From: Rhizobium sp. CC-YZS058
Lineage (GTDB): Bacteria; Pseudomonadota; Alphaproteobacteria; Rhizobiales; Rhizobiaceae
DNA length: 64,000 nt
Direction of reading: 5' to 3'
Assembly: GCF_034720595.1 (NCBI RefSeq)
Contig: NZ_JAYESJ010000001.1
Coordinates: 560,501-624,500 of the forward strand
Shown here: positions 48,681 to 57,586 of the stretch, in pieces
Numbering within the stretch: the first letter of the stretch is position 1
Layout of the letters: every line of letters starts with the position of its first letter
Translations under genes and position numbers: made by a program
Notes under the pieces: model-generated
What the model saw: the letters and a program-made list of their open reading frames with translations, nothing else
The model's database searches: none
What the model was told of the DNA's origin: nothing

Positions 48681-49901
48681 ATGAAGATTGCCGTGATGGG
48701 CGGAGACGGATTCATCGGCTGGCCAACGGCCCTGCATCTCTCCGATGCCGGCCACGAGATCCATATTCTCGACAATCTCTCGCGCCGCTGGATCGACACT
48801 GAGCTTGGCGTCCAGTCGCTGACCCCGATGGATTCGATCCAGGAGCGCACGCGCATCTGGCATCAGGAAACTGGTCGCCGCATCCATTTCCACCTGATCG
48901 ACCTTGCTCGCGACTACGAGCTTCTGAAGAACTGGCTGGCAGAGCATCGCCCGGATGCGGTCATCCATTTCGCCGAACAGCGCGCCGCGCCCTATTCGAT
49001 GAAGAGCGACCGTCACAAGAACTATACGGTCAACAACAATGTCTCGGCCACGCACAACCTGCTGAACGCGCTGGTGGAGCTTGGGCTCGATGCCCATCTC
49101 GTCCATCTCGGCACCATGGGCGTCTATGGCTATTCGACCGTCGGCGCGGCCATTCCCGAAGGCTATCTGCCGGTCGGCATCGAAACGCAGAGCGGCGAGA
49201 CGGTGAGCCAGGAGATCCTCTACCCCTCCAATCCCGGCTCGATCTACCACATGACGAAGTGCCTGGATCAGCTGCTCTTCCAATTCTATGCGAAGAACGA
49301 CGGCATCCGCATCACCGATCTCCACCAGGGCATCGTCTGGGGTACCCATACGGAGCAGACGCGACGCCACGAGCAACTGGTCAACCGCTTCGACTATGAT
49401 GGCGACTACGGCACGGTGCTCAACCGCTTCCTGATCCAGGCGGCGATCGGCTATCCGCTGACCGTGCATGGCACGGGCGGCCAGACTCGCGCCTTCATCC
49501 ACATCCAGGATTCGGTGCGCTGCATCGAGCTCGCGCTGAACAACCCCCCGCAGCGCGGCGCCCGCGTCGAAATCTTCAACCAGATGACCGAGACGCATCG
49601 GGTGCGCGACCTGGCGGAAATGATCGCCGCGATGACCGGCTCGCGCATCGCCTGGCTGCCCAATCCGCGCAAGGAAGCGGCGGAAAACGAGCTGGTGGTC
49701 AAGAACGAGAAGTTCCTGGAGCTCGGCCTTGCGCCGACCAAGCTGAAAGACGGGCTTCTGGCCGAGATCGTCGATGTGGCCAAGCGCTATGCCTACCGCG
49801 TCGACCGCAGCCGCGTGCCGGCCGTTTCCGCCTGGACCAAGGATCTCGCCGCCAAGGTCGATCACGATCCCGAAGGCCGCCGCCTGAAATCGGTTTCCTG
49901 A
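48681..49901 (+). CDS. sqdB: UDP-sulfoquinovose synthase SqdB
   Basis: This 406-residue SDR-type enzyme has the glycine-rich KIAVMGGDGFIGWPTALHL opening. The SqdB-specific HFAEQRAAPYSM segment and the YHMTKCLDQLLFQFYAKND region with the catalytic YxxxK-like motif are present. It makes UDP-sulfoquinovose from UDP-glucose and sulfite, the head-group donor for the sulfolipid SQDG. It is the first gene of a three-gene sqd operon. GGAGAG precedes the ATG. Confidence 0.95.
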   Translation: MKIAVMGGDGFIGWPTALHLSDAGHEIHILDNLSRRWIDTELGVQSLTPMDSIQERTRIWHQETGRRIHFHLIDLARDYELLKNWLAEHRPDAVIHFAEQRAAPYSMKSDRHKNYTVNNNVSATHNLLNALVELGLDAHLVHLGTMGVYGYSTVGAAIPEGYLPVGIETQSGETVSQEILYPSNPGSIYHMTKCLDQLLFQFYAKNDGIRITDLHQGIVWGTHTEQTRRHEQLVNRFDYDGDYGTVLNRFLIQAAIGYPLTVHGTGGQTRAFIHIQDSVRCIELALNNPPQRGARVEIFNQMTETHRVRDLAEMIAAMTGSRIAWLPNPRKEAAENELVVKNEKFLELGLAPTKLKDGLLAEIVDVAKRYAYRVDRSRVPAVSAWTKDLAAKVDHDPEGRRLKSVS

Positions 49902-49910
49902 GCCGACGCC

Positions 49911-50756
49911 ATGTCCGGGGCGCGATCGACTCTTCCGCCGGCCCGTCACGCCGTCGTGACGCTGGTCACCAATGCGGACTATGCGTTGGGCGCAACGGCG
50001 CTCGTCCACTCCCTGCGGCACAGCGGCACGGCCGCAGACCTCGTCATCCTCCATACGGGGGGTGTCGAAGCCGGAAACTTGGAGCCGCTGACCGCTGCCG
50101 GGTGCCGGCTTATTCCTGTCGAGCATCTGCCGCTGTCAGAGGCGTTCAACGCGCGCCATTCCCGCAGCGCCATCCACGCCGGTAAGCCCTTCACCAAGGG
50201 CCGCAAGCCGCTCTTCCATTCGCCGCTCGACAATTTCTGCAAACTGCGGCTTTGGGAGCTGACGGAGTATGAGCGCTGCCTCTTCATCGATGCGGACGCG
50301 CTGGTGCTGCAGAACATCGACCGGTTCTTCGCCTTTCCCGAGTTCTCCGCGGCGCCCAATGTTTACGAGGGTCTCGCCGATTTCCGCCGCCTGAACTCCG
50401 GCGTCTTCGTCGCGCAGCCGAGCACGGCCACCTTTGCCGCCATGCTGGAGCGGCTCGACCAACCGGACGTGACCTGGCCGCGCACCGACCAGAGCTTCCT
50501 GCAGGCTTTCTTCCCGAACTGGCATGGTCTGCCGGTCTATATGAACATGCTGCAATATGTCTGGTTCGCGCTGCCGGAACTCTGGCATTGGCCATCGATC
50601 GGCGTGCTCCATTATCAATACGAAAAACCCTGGGAGCGGGATCATCCGAAGGCGCAGCAGCTCAAGACGTTGATCGAGCTTTGGCATGCCTTCCACGACA
50701 ATCGCGGCATCCCCGACATTGCCGCGCTGCCGGGCCCTCCGGAGCGCGCCGGCTGA
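49911..50756 (+). CDS. sqdD: Glycosyltransferase SqdD (GT8-like)
   Basis: This 281-residue GT8-type protein has an N-terminal VVTLVTNADYALGATALVHSL segment and the metal-binding DAD motif in CLFIDADALVL, followed by LNSGVFVAQPS. In Rhodobacter and Sinorhizobium, sqdD lies in the sulfolipid operon, and its product is thought to handle sulfoquinovosyl transfer. Placement directly after sqdB and before sqdC supports the name. It overlaps sqdC by one base. Confidence 0.85.
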   Translation: MSGARSTLPPARHAVVTLVTNADYALGATALVHSLRHSGTAADLVILHTGGVEAGNLEPLTAAGCRLIPVEHLPLSEAFNARHSRSAIHAGKPFTKGRKPLFHSPLDNFCKLRLWELTEYERCLFIDADALVLQNIDRFFAFPEFSAAPNVYEGLADFRRLNSGVFVAQPSTATFAAMLERLDQPDVTWPRTDQSFLQAFFPNWHGLPVYMNMLQYVWFALPELWHWPSIGVLHYQYEKPWERDHPKAQQLKTLIELWHAFHDNRGIPDIAALPGPPERAG

Positions 50757-51652
50757 TGCGGGTGCTGGTGTCGGGAGCAACGGGTTTCGTCGGGCGGTTC
50801 ATCGTCGAGCATCTGGCCGAGGCCGGTGAGACGGTGATTGCCGGCTGTCGCCGCGCACCGGCGGCCGGCTTCTTCTCGCATCCGGTTAAAACGTGTCCTC
50901 TCCATCTCGATCCGGCGCTCGATCAATCTTTCCTCTTCAGGGATATCGATGTCTTCGTTCATGCGGCCTTCCAGCACGTGCCGGGGCGCTATCGGGGCGG
51001 GGAGGGGGACGATCCGGAGGGATTTCGGCAGGCCAATGCGGCCGGTTCGATCCGCCTGTTCGAATCGGCGCGGGCAGAAGGCGTTTCGCGATGCCTGTTT
51101 CTCTCGAGCCGCGCCGTCTATGGCCGCCAACCGCCCGGCGTGGCGATGACGGAGGAGACGCCGGTCGATCCGGCCAGTCTCTACGGGATTGTCAAGCTCG
51201 AGGCCGAGCGGGCGCTTGCGGCGCTCGACACCGAGGGTTTTGCGACGGCCAGCCTGCGGTCGACCGGCGTCTATGGGGAAGGCGCGCCGGGAAGCGGCAA
51301 CAAATGGACGCCGCTTCTAGCCGATTATCTAATGGGGGAGCCGGTTGCGGACCGGATCGGAACAGAGGTGCATGGCGACGATCTTGCCGCTGCCATTCTC
51401 TGCCTGATCCGGGCGCCTGCGGACAAGATGCGCGGCGTCTTCAATGTTTCGGATATTCTGACCGGCTACCGGGACGTTCTCTCCATCGCCGCGGACTCGC
51501 TCGGCACCGGCCATGCGCTGCCCGAAGCAGCGGATCGATCGCAGTTCAACGCCATGGAGACGGCGCGCCTGCGCGCGCTCGGCTGGCAGCCTGGCGGTAG
51601 GGCAAAGCTTGAAGAGACGGTGCGGCGGATGGCCGCCGCACATCGGGTCTGA
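50756..51652 (+). CDS. sqdC: SqdC-like NAD(P)-dependent epimerase/reductase
   Basis: This 298-residue extended SDR protein has the VLVSGATGFVGRFIVEHL nucleotide-binding opening, FLSSRAVYG and the YGIVKLEAERAL catalytic Tyr-Lys segment. SqdC is required for normal sulfolipid synthesis in Rhodobacter; its exact reaction is not settled. The ATG overlaps the sqdD stop (TGATG), so the two are co-translated. The operon ends convergently with the gene at 51662. Confidence 0.82.
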   Translation: MRVLVSGATGFVGRFIVEHLAEAGETVIAGCRRAPAAGFFSHPVKTCPLHLDPALDQSFLFRDIDVFVHAAFQHVPGRYRGGEGDDPEGFRQANAAGSIRLFESARAEGVSRCLFLSSRAVYGRQPPGVAMTEETPVDPASLYGIVKLEAERALAALDTEGFATASLRSTGVYGEGAPGSGNKWTPLLADYLMGEPVADRIGTEVHGDDLAAAILCLIRAPADKMRGVFNVSDILTGYRDVLSIAADSLGTGHALPEAADRSQFNAMETARLRALGWQPGGRAKLEETVRRMAAAHRV

Positions 51653-51661
51653 CCGATTGTC

Positions 51662-52033
51662 TCAATGTGTCGTCTTCTTCTTCGACGATGTCTTGGACTT
51701 GGTGCCGTTCTCGGATGAGCCGAGCTTGGCCTTTTCCTTTTCCACCCAGTCCTTGCCGGCGTCGCCGCCCCAGAGCAGCCAGGCGACATAACCGGCCGAC
51801 GGGTTGTCGTCATCGCCGAAATTCTTGGCCCGCTTGTCGACATTGTGGCGGGCGAAATAGCTCGCCATGCGCTTGACGACTTCGTCCGAGAGGTGCGCGC
51901 GGTTCTTGAGATCGCGGGCGCGCGAAACGCCGATCTCGGTTCCGCCGCGCCCGAATTTTTCGCGCAGCTTCAGGCCTTTTTCCGCAGCCTTGGCGACGGC
52001 TGCCGGCGGAACATGCTCCGATTGGGTGCTCAT
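51662..52033 (-). CDS. Conserved hypothetical protein with a C-terminal basic tail
   Basis: This 123-residue soluble protein has a conserved core LKLREKFGRGGTEIGVSRARDL, then a helix around MASYFARHNVDK and a W-rich YVAWLLWGGDAGKDW segment. It ends in a K/S/T-rich tail (TSSKKKTT), possibly DNA-binding or disordered. From memory, similar domains occur in phage and bacterial proteins of unknown function. It is 1 base from the next gene upstream on the same strand. Function is not assignable. Confidence 0.65.
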   Translation of the reverse strand: MSTQSEHVPPAAVAKAAEKGLKLREKFGRGGTEIGVSRARDLKNRAHLSDEVVKRMASYFARHNVDKRAKNFGDDDNPSAGYVAWLLWGGDAGKDWVEKEKAKLGSSENGTKSKTSSKKKTTH

Positions 52034-52034
52034 C

Positions 52035-52250
52035 TCAGGCATGCTCCAGTTCCGAGTGGCTCTTGAGAACCTTGTCGCCGTCTTCCTGCTTGATCAGATA
52101 GGCGGGATCGTCCTTCGTGGCCTTGCGCTTGATTCTCGAGCCCTTGATGGTCCGCTCGACATCCTCGGTGAAGCTCTCCTCCACCTTGCCCTTGGCCGTG
52201 CCGTTGCCCCACTTCCAGGAAACGCTGGCGCCCTTGCGATAGGTTGTCAT
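52035..52250 (-). CDS. DUF2945 (hypervirulence-associated TUDOR-like) small protein
   Basis: This 71-residue protein has the family's YRKGASVSWKWGNGTAKGKV opening, a compact SH3/tudor-like beta fold and an SELEHA ending. Family members are widespread and uncharacterised in bacteria. ATG 52250 is preceded by GAAGAAG; an in-frame ATG at 52277 adds nine residues. It is adjacent to the hypothetical gene at 51662 and probably co-transcribed with it. Confidence 0.8.
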   Translation of the reverse strand: MTTYRKGASVSWKWGNGTAKGKVEESFTEDVERTIKGSRIKRKATKDDPAYLIKQEDGDKVLKSHSELEHA

Positions 52251-52304
52251 CTTCTTCTCCTTCTCGACTGCCTGCAAAATGCGGAAGGCGCGGAAGGAGT
52301 TCCC

Positions 52305-52814
52305 TCACTTGGCGTCGAGATTCCCGTCATGCCAGATCAGATGACGCGGCGTTTCCGGCAGCGTCTCGATCGTTTCGGCGATGAAGTAGGGGGGAATGTC
52401 GAGCGCCTTGAGCGACGCCGTCGTCGCCTCCGCCCATTTGAATTCCAGATCGTTCTTGCCATCGCGGTTGGTGTGGACGATGGCGGAGGGATGGAAGGGA
52501 AAGGAGTCCGGCAGGCGCATGCGGTAGTAGAAGCCGATCTCGTGATAATCGCGGTTCTCGTAGCGGAAGAAATTTTCGACCGTCCAGAGCAATTGCTGGA
52601 CCGTCACATCGACACCCAGTTCCTCCCGCATCTCCCGCCGCAGCGTTTCGTCGGACGGCTCGCCGATCTCGGCGCGACCGCCGGGAAAGCTCCAGAACAG
52701 CTCGTGCGTGGCGCGATGAACGAGCACATGGCCATCGCGGAAGGCGAGGCCGGCGATGCGGAAATTGAAGCGCCGTTCGCCGGAATCCAGGCGCACCATC
52801 TTGCGCTTGGCCAT
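52305..52814 (-). CDS. NUDIX hydrolase
   Basis: This 169-residue protein has a complete Nudix box, GGRAEIGEPSDETLRREMRE followed by ELGVD. It should hydrolyse a nucleoside diphosphate linked to another moiety. It overlaps the metallophosphoesterase stop by one base. Together with that gene it is translationally linked to ruvB, so it may be a housecleaning enzyme. Confidence 0.88.
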   Translation of the reverse strand: MAKRKMVRLDSGERRFNFRIAGLAFRDGHVLVHRATHELFWSFPGGRAEIGEPSDETLRREMREELGVDVTVQQLLWTVENFFRYENRDYHEIGFYYRMRLPDSFPFHPSAIVHTNRDGKNDLEFKWAEATTASLKALDIPPYFIAETIETLPETPRHLIWHDGNLDAK

Positions 52815-53692
52815 CAGCCGATCTCCACCACGGTCAGTTCCGGCGGCGAACCGAGCCGGATGGGAAGCAGCGAAGTGCCGAGCCCGCCCGACACCACCAG
52901 ATGCCGTCCCTCTTCGACGATATGGCCATAGGCATAGCGGTTGCCGAAGCGGGAGGGCACGATCGGCGCATAGCCGAACAGGCGGATCTGTCCGCCATGG
53001 GTATGGCCGGAGAGGGTCACGGCGACCCGCTCGGGCACCCTCGGGAAGATATCGGGCTCGTGGGCCATGAGGATCACCGGCGCCGTGTCACTGACCTGGG
53101 CGAGCGTGCCGGGCAGATCGTCCATGCCGAGGCGCGGCCCCCATTGATCGGCAAGACCGGCCAGCCAGAATGGTTGCCCGTCCTTTTCCAGCCGGACAAC
53201 GCGATTGTCATAGACCGGCACGCCGATGGCGGCGAGCGCCCGGTGCGACAGGGTCGGCCCGTTCTCCAGCGCCAGGGGGCCTGGGTCGTCGAACCAATCG
53301 TGGTTTCCCATGATTGCATGCACGCCAAGCGGCGCAGCAAGCGTGGCCAGCGCCGCGCCCCAGGCGTCCGGCGCGACCGGGCCGAAGGAAAGCCCCATGC
53401 TGGAGATGAAATCGCCGAGCAGCAGGATCATGTCGCCCTCAAGCGCATTGGCCTGTCGGCAGATGGCGGCGATCCGCGCCGCCGGCATATACGGTTCGCA
53501 GGCATGAATATCGGCAATCAGCACGAGGCGGAGCTTCAGCCCATCCGGCCAGGCGCCCGGCCGGATGCTGTAGCGGGCGACGCGCGGCGCGGCGCGGGCC
53601 TCGATCCCGGACCCATAGGCCCCGGTGGCCATCCCGGCCAGCAACAGGCCAACGGCGCTCTTCATGAGGCCGCGGCGGGTGAAGAGCCTCAT
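52814..53692 (-). CDS. Exported metallophosphoesterase (YaeI-like)
   Basis: This 292-residue calcineurin-type phosphoesterase begins with a twin-arginine-like signal ([20 protein letters not shown]). The core has the metal motifs [30 protein letters not shown] and [14 protein letters not shown]. The YaeI group acts on lipid-linked or UDP-sugar phosphates. Its ATG overlaps the ruvB stop (4 bases), which couples their translation. Confidence 0.88.
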   Translation of the reverse strand: MRLFTRRGLMKSAVGLLLAGMATGAYGSGIEARAAPRVARYSIRPGAWPDGLKLRLVLIADIHACEPYMPAARIAAICRQANALEGDMILLLGDFISSMGLSFGPVAPDAWGAALATLAAPLGVHAIMGNHDWFDDPGPLALENGPTLSHRALAAIGVPVYDNRVVRLEKDGQPFWLAGLADQWGPRLGMDDLPGTLAQVSDTAPVILMAHEPDIFPRVPERVAVTLSGHTHGGQIRLFGYAPIVPSRFGNRYAYGHIVEEGRHLVVSGGLGTSLLPIRLGSPPELTVVEIG

Positions 53693-54729
53693 TCGTCCTC
53701 CTGGAACAGGCGGAACTGGCTGGCTTCGAGATCCTTCGGCACCGTCAGTCCCAGATGTTTCCAGGCATTCGCCGTCAGCACCCGGCCGCGCGGGGTGCGC
53801 TGGATGAAGCCCTGCTGGATCATATAGGGCTCGATGATGTCCTCGATCGCATCGCGCGGTTCGGAAAGGCCGGCGGCGATGGTTTCGATCCCCACCGGGC
53901 CGCCGCCGAAATTGAGCGCGATCATGGTCAGGTAGCGCTTGTCCAGCTGGTCGAGGCCCATATTGTCGACGAGCAGCCGGGTGAGCGCCTGGTCGGCGAT
54001 CTCGCGGGTCACCTGCTCGGCGCGGGCAACCTCGGCAAAATCGCGCACGCGGCGCAGCAGCCGTCCGGCGATCCGCGGCGTACCGCGCGAGCGGCGGGCG
54101 ATCTCGCGCGCGCCGTCATCGCTCATCGCCAGGCCCATCAGCCGCGCGCCGCGCCGCACGATCGATTCGAGCTCCTCCACCGTGTAGAAACTGAGGCGAA
54201 CCGGAATACCGAAGCGGTCGCGCAGCGGCGTCGTCAGCAGGCCGAGCCGCGTCGTGGCGGCGACCAGCGTGAACCTGGCAAGATCGATCTTGACCGAGCG
54301 CGCCGCCGGCCCTTCGCCGATGATGAGATCGAGCTGGTAATCCTCCATGGCCGGATAGAGAATTTCCTCCACCGCCGGATTCAACCGGTGGATCTCGTCG
54401 ATGAACAGCACGTCGCGCTCTTCGAGATTGGTCAGCAGCGCCGCGAGATCACCAGCCTTGGCGATCACCGGACCGGAGGTAGACCGGAAATTGACGCCGA
54501 GCTCCTTGGCCATGATCTGCGCCAGCGTCGTCTTGCCAAGCCCGGGCGGGCCGACGAACAGCACGTGATCCAGCGCCTCGCCGCGCATCTTTGCCGCTTC
54601 GATGAAGATCTTCAGGTTGGCGCGGGCTTCCGCCTGGCCGGTGAACTCGTCGAGCGACTGCGGCCTGAGCGCGGCATCGGCATCCTCGCCGCGCTTGTCG
54701 GCGGAAACGAGGCGGGGGGGCTCGGTCAT
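53689..54729 (-). CDS. ruvB: Holliday junction branch-migration ATPase RuvB
   Basis: This 346-residue AAA+ motor has [12 protein letters not shown], Walker [10 protein letters not shown], Walker [11 protein letters not shown], sensor and C-terminal winged-helix regions. With RuvA it drives branch migration. ATG 54729 is preferred (GGAAGAG upstream). It follows ruvA by about 120 bases and is followed by a coupled phosphoesterase gene. Confidence 0.97.
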   Translation of the reverse strand: MTEPPRLVSADKRGEDADAALRPQSLDEFTGQAEARANLKIFIEAAKMRGEALDHVLFVGPPGLGKTTLAQIMAKELGVNFRSTSGPVIAKAGDLAALLTNLEERDVLFIDEIHRLNPAVEEILYPAMEDYQLDLIIGEGPAARSVKIDLARFTLVAATTRLGLLTTPLRDRFGIPVRLSFYTVEELESIVRRGARLMGLAMSDDGAREIARRSRGTPRIAGRLLRRVRDFAEVARAEQVTREIADQALTRLLVDNMGLDQLDKRYLTMIALNFGGGPVGIETIAAGLSEPRDAIEDIIEPYMIQQGFIQRTPRGRVLTANAWKHLGLTVPKDLEASQFRLFQEDE

Positions 54730-54848
54730 CAAGGCTCTTCCAATGCGGGATGTGGATCGACTGGCCGGCAGTGCCGGACGGAACGCAGGGGTCGGCGCAG
54801 CGCGGCGCAGCAGGTGGCGAACTTAAAAGGAAACGCCGCTCGGCACAA

Positions 54849-55463
54849 TCAGCGCGACAGTTCCTTCAGGCCGAGCCGGATCAGCGTCGCGCTGCTGGCG
54901 CCTTCGCCGCCGGCCTTCATGGCCGCCGCCACGGCGCTGGCCGCCTGGTCGCGCGAATAGCCGAGATTGGTCAGCGCGGAAACGGCATCGGCCACCGGCG
55001 CTGGCGCCACGCCCTCGCCCAGCTCCTGCTTCAGGCCGATCGCCGGCCCCGCTTCGCCGGCGAAGGCGGGCGCCTTGTTCTTCAGTTCGGTCAGGATGCG
55101 GATCGCCACCTTCGGTCCCACGCCGGGCGCGCGCGAAACGGCGGTCTTGTCCTGCAGCGCGATCGCATTGGCAAGGTCGCCAGGGGTGAGCACCGACAGC
55201 ACGGCCAGCGCCACTTTCGATCCCACGCCCTGCACGCTCTGCAGCAGGCGGAACCAATCACGCTCGAGCGCGCTCATGAAACCGAACAGACGCAGCTGGT
55301 CTTCGCGCACATAGGTCTCGATCTGCAGCACCGCCGCCTCGCCGACCGAAAGCCGGGAGAGGGTGCGCGACGAGCAATAGGCGACATAGCCGACCCCGTG
55401 CACATCCACCACCACATGATCCTCGCCGATCTCGTCGACCGTGCCCTTGAGCTTGCCGATCAT
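54849..55463 (-). CDS. ruvA: Holliday junction-binding protein RuvA
   Basis: The protein has 204 residues: an N-terminal OB domain ([20 protein letters not shown]), central helix-hairpin-helix motifs ([14 protein letters not shown] and APGVGPKVA), an acidic linker and domain III. It binds the four-way junction and loads RuvB. Upstream (55464-55559) the core genome ends and accessory DNA begins, whereas ruvC would be expected there. Confidence 0.96.
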   Translation of the reverse strand: MIGKLKGTVDEIGEDHVVVDVHGVGYVAYCSSRTLSRLSVGEAAVLQIETYVREDQLRLFGFMSALERDWFRLLQSVQGVGSKVALAVLSVLTPGDLANAIALQDKTAVSRAPGVGPKVAIRILTELKNKAPAFAGEAGPAIGLKQELGEGVAPAPVADAVSALTNLGYSRDQAASAVAAAMKAGGEGASSATLIRLGLKELSR

Positions 55464-55559
55464 GCCGCCTCTCCCTCACCCAACCACGACCCACCGCCGC
55501 AGCCCCTTCGCTAAGCGACTCGCGGAGAAAGCGCTACTGGAGGGGGTGGTTAGATCCAG

Positions 55560-56318
55560 TTAAGCGGCCAATCGGTAATCGTGTATCTCCGACCTAGCCG
55601 CGATGACTACATCAGCAGATGATGAAAGGATCCTCCGCAACGACGCATCCGTCCGCTCATAATCCGAGAGAACGATCGCTGTACGGGGGCGGTCGAACAT
55701 GGCAGAAATGTCACCGACCTTCATGTTGGCAGACGCCACTGAGGCGTAGGCAGGCGAAACAAGTTCGAAAATCGCTGTCAAGCGCTCGTCTTGGAACACC
55801 GCCGCATCGACTTCCCAGGACTTGCTGGTCCCTGGAACATTGACGTCGAACGACGCGGCCGGCCCAAACGCTTCCTTGATGCGCTCGACAAAGAGCTCGT
55901 GCGAAGCCTTCGCGCGGTGCTTGTCTAGCGCGGCCAACGTCTTCTCGACAGATATGGCCGAAGCATTCGCAATCATCGCTACTGCAGCCGGTAACTGGCG
56001 CTTTTCGACCCGAAGCATGAAAAATGAGCGCATATCGCATTCAACGGAGAAGCGTTTTGCCACATCCGTCGCAAGTCGAGCGAAGGTCAAACCCGCGCCA
56101 AACATATCTGCGGTGAGGCGAGCTTGCCCGTCGTCTGAGACAAAGAAGTATTCGCCGTCTTCGTCTAGCCTCACAACAACGCTGGTGCCATTTGCGTATG
56201 TCACGGGCGTGGTGATGAATGCTGTACGACCTTCAACCAAAGCATACGAGAGGGATCTCGCGACGTCCTCAGCGATCGTGGTCAAGCTCTGAACTGTCAA
56301 ACCAACTGTGGCGACCAT
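55560..56318 (-). CDS. DUF1828-domain protein
   Basis: This 252-residue cytosolic protein carries the DUF1828 signature in its N-terminal half: VVRLDEDGEYFFVSDDGQA (about residues 46-65), followed by LARDV-like and FMLRVEK segments. The C-terminal half (from about 135) contains a conserved-looking SKSWEVDAAVF and a region near FELVSPAYASVASANMKVGD, suggestive of a nuclease-like or sensor fold. I would not name it further. It overlaps the upstream partner gene by 22 bases, so the two form one operon. Base composition is less GC-rich than the core genome, which indicates transfer. Confidence 0.75.
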   Translation of the reverse strand: MVATVGLTVQSLTTIAEDVARSLSYALVEGRTAFITTPVTYANGTSVVVRLDEDGEYFFVSDDGQARLTADMFGAGLTFARLATDVAKRFSVECDMRSFFMLRVEKRQLPAAVAMIANASAISVEKTLAALDKHRAKASHELFVERIKEAFGPAASFDVNVPGTSKSWEVDAAVFQDERLTAIFELVSPAYASVASANMKVGDISAMFDRPRTAIVLSDYERTDASLRRILSSSADVVIAARSEIHDYRLAA

Positions 56319-56851
56319 GGCGGCGGCGGCACGTCCTTAATATCAGAGCATTTCCAGACTTGACTGCAGAAAAGGAGATAAGCCTCGAAACTGGTAATCG
56401 TTTCCGGTAAAGGGAAGGCTATTCCCGGTTGATGCTGCAAAAAGACCGCCACGGCTTGCCTGCGGTTCACGGCGTATGGATGCCACCTATCAAGATAAGT
56501 GGCAAGGCTATGTTCCTCGTCAGCGTAGCGCGGATTGTGGTGCGGCCTTCTCGGCCTCCATTCAACCGGATTTATCCGGATCGCTCTGCCAAAGGTTGCC
56601 GCGGACCTGACTTCGATATGCCCGTAGACATCGCGTTCCCAGACATCTGCCGGCGTTATCAGCCTGACCGAGACACCTCCGCCCAGCGTGCCTCCAAGAC
56701 GAAGTGACGTTGTCCACTGTAGTGTCCCCGTCGTTCGCTGCAGGAGCAACTGCCACTCCGAGAAAAAGTCGACCGTTTTCTCTGCTGCGTCAACAAGATC
56801 GAGATGAGCAAAAAAACGGTCGGTTTGCTCCGGTGTCAAGAAATCCCCCAT
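56297..56851 (-). CDS. Uncharacterised partner of the DUF1828 protein
   Basis: This soluble protein of about 184 residues opens MGDFLTPEQTDRFFAHLDLV. It has a beta-rich middle, a conserved-looking HHNP motif in RPHHNPRYAD, a DRWHPYAVNRR segment and a C-terminal SFEAYLLFCSQVWKC helix. The layout is like small companions that I remember beside DUF1828 genes, but I cannot name it. A TTG at 56872 is an alternative start. It overlaps the DUF1828 gene by 22 bases. The pair may be a toxin-antitoxin-like, defence or phage accessory module. Confidence 0.65.
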   Translation of the reverse strand: MGDFLTPEQTDRFFAHLDLVDAAEKTVDFFSEWQLLLQRTTGTLQWTTSLRLGGTLGGGVSVRLITPADVWERDVYGHIEVRSAATFGRAIRINPVEWRPRRPHHNPRYADEEHSLATYLDRWHPYAVNRRQAVAVFLQHQPGIAFPLPETITSFEAYLLFCSQVWKCSDIKDVPPPPWSPQLV

Positions 56852-56964
56852 CGAAGGCAGCGACCATAACAAGCCCTTGAATTCTGGAGTAGCGAACCGG
56901 CAATTTGTACCTTTATCCGCTCAAAGTAGGCTTGCATCACAAAGGAAAATAACATTCCAACAAG

Positions 56965-56985
56965 TTCAAGCTTCAAGCTTCAAGC
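56965..56985. repeat. Three tandem copies of a 7-base repeat
   Basis: TTCAAGC is repeated exactly three times, about 115-135 bases upstream of the DUF1828 partner gene. It could be a regulator site or slippage-prone simple repeat. Confidence 0.6.
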
Positions 56986-57500
56986 GTCGTGCCCAGCTCT
57001 GCGCAATAAAGCGCATATCAGAAATATAAGCAATATCGGCGGCCGGGAGCAATCAACTTGGCAACGAAGCTTATTTAAAGCATTCGTTGTCCAGGATTGA
57101 CGCTTGAGGGTGAAAGCCGAATTTGAGTTCTGCCATGACTGAGATGGGCATGCTGCACCTTCCAGCCGATGGATGGCAAAGTGTTGTTTGTCACCGCTAA
57201 CCGGAAAACCGGGATCAGCCGGGATTAAATGATATTGCGTGGGAAGTCGTTGTAAGTGCTTGAGATTTACCATCGCGCTTAGAGCGGCGGCGGCGGAGTT
57301 TTTGACACGCGATCCGATGGAAATCTTCGGCCACGCGGCGGATTCGCCCAAATTGGCTGCGGCTGTGAGGACGGCCTCAAAAACCGTTGAGCGGCCTTTG
57401 AGGCGCCTTCAAGCCTCTGTTTTCTAACAGTTCGACAGTCGCTGAGGGACGGGCCAATCCGTGCTCTTGTTGCTGTGTCTGGCCTGCTAGTCTCAATTTC
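56986..57500. other. AT-richer non-coding stretch between the DUF1828 operon and the phage left region
   Basis: No convincing gene is seen. One short open frame (57239-57427, plus strand) includes a DPMEIFGHAADSPKLAAAV segment that vaguely resembles the C-terminus of mannitol dehydrogenase family proteins, so it may be a remnant. The phage left terminus probably lies in or near the right end of this interval. Confidence 0.5.
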
Positions 57501-57523
57501 AAGAATGACGTCGCGTCATTCTT
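57501..57523. repeat. Near-perfect palindrome, candidate transposase end-binding site
   Basis: AAGAATGACG-TCG-CGTCATTCTT has 10-base arms. It contains one copy of a 14-base word that recurs at 57573, so three copies of AAGAATGACG (two plus, one minus) lie within 80 bases near the expected left end of the phage. Confidence 0.5.
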
Positions 57524-57535
57524 CCGCGTTTTCCA

Positions 57536-57558
57536 ATAAAAACAGCAGCTTGGCTGTT
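57536..57558 (-). terminator. Intrinsic terminator of the leftward repressor transcript
   Basis: Minus-strand stem AACAGC / GCTGTT is followed by TTTATT, about 30 bases after the stop codon at 57587. Confidence 0.7.
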
Positions 57559-57572
57559 ATGAGGCGCGTTCT

Positions 57573-57586
57573 AAGAATGACGTCGC
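57573..57586 (+). repeat. Second copy of AAGAATGACGTCGC
   Basis: It is a 14-base exact match to the sequence at 57501-57514, 72 bases away, abutting the stop codon of the small gene at 57587. Confidence 0.6.

Noticed and set aside
56341..56356. GAGCATTTCC word resembling the end of the rhizobial repeat
   Set aside because: It lies inside a coding region and lacks the partner inverted end.
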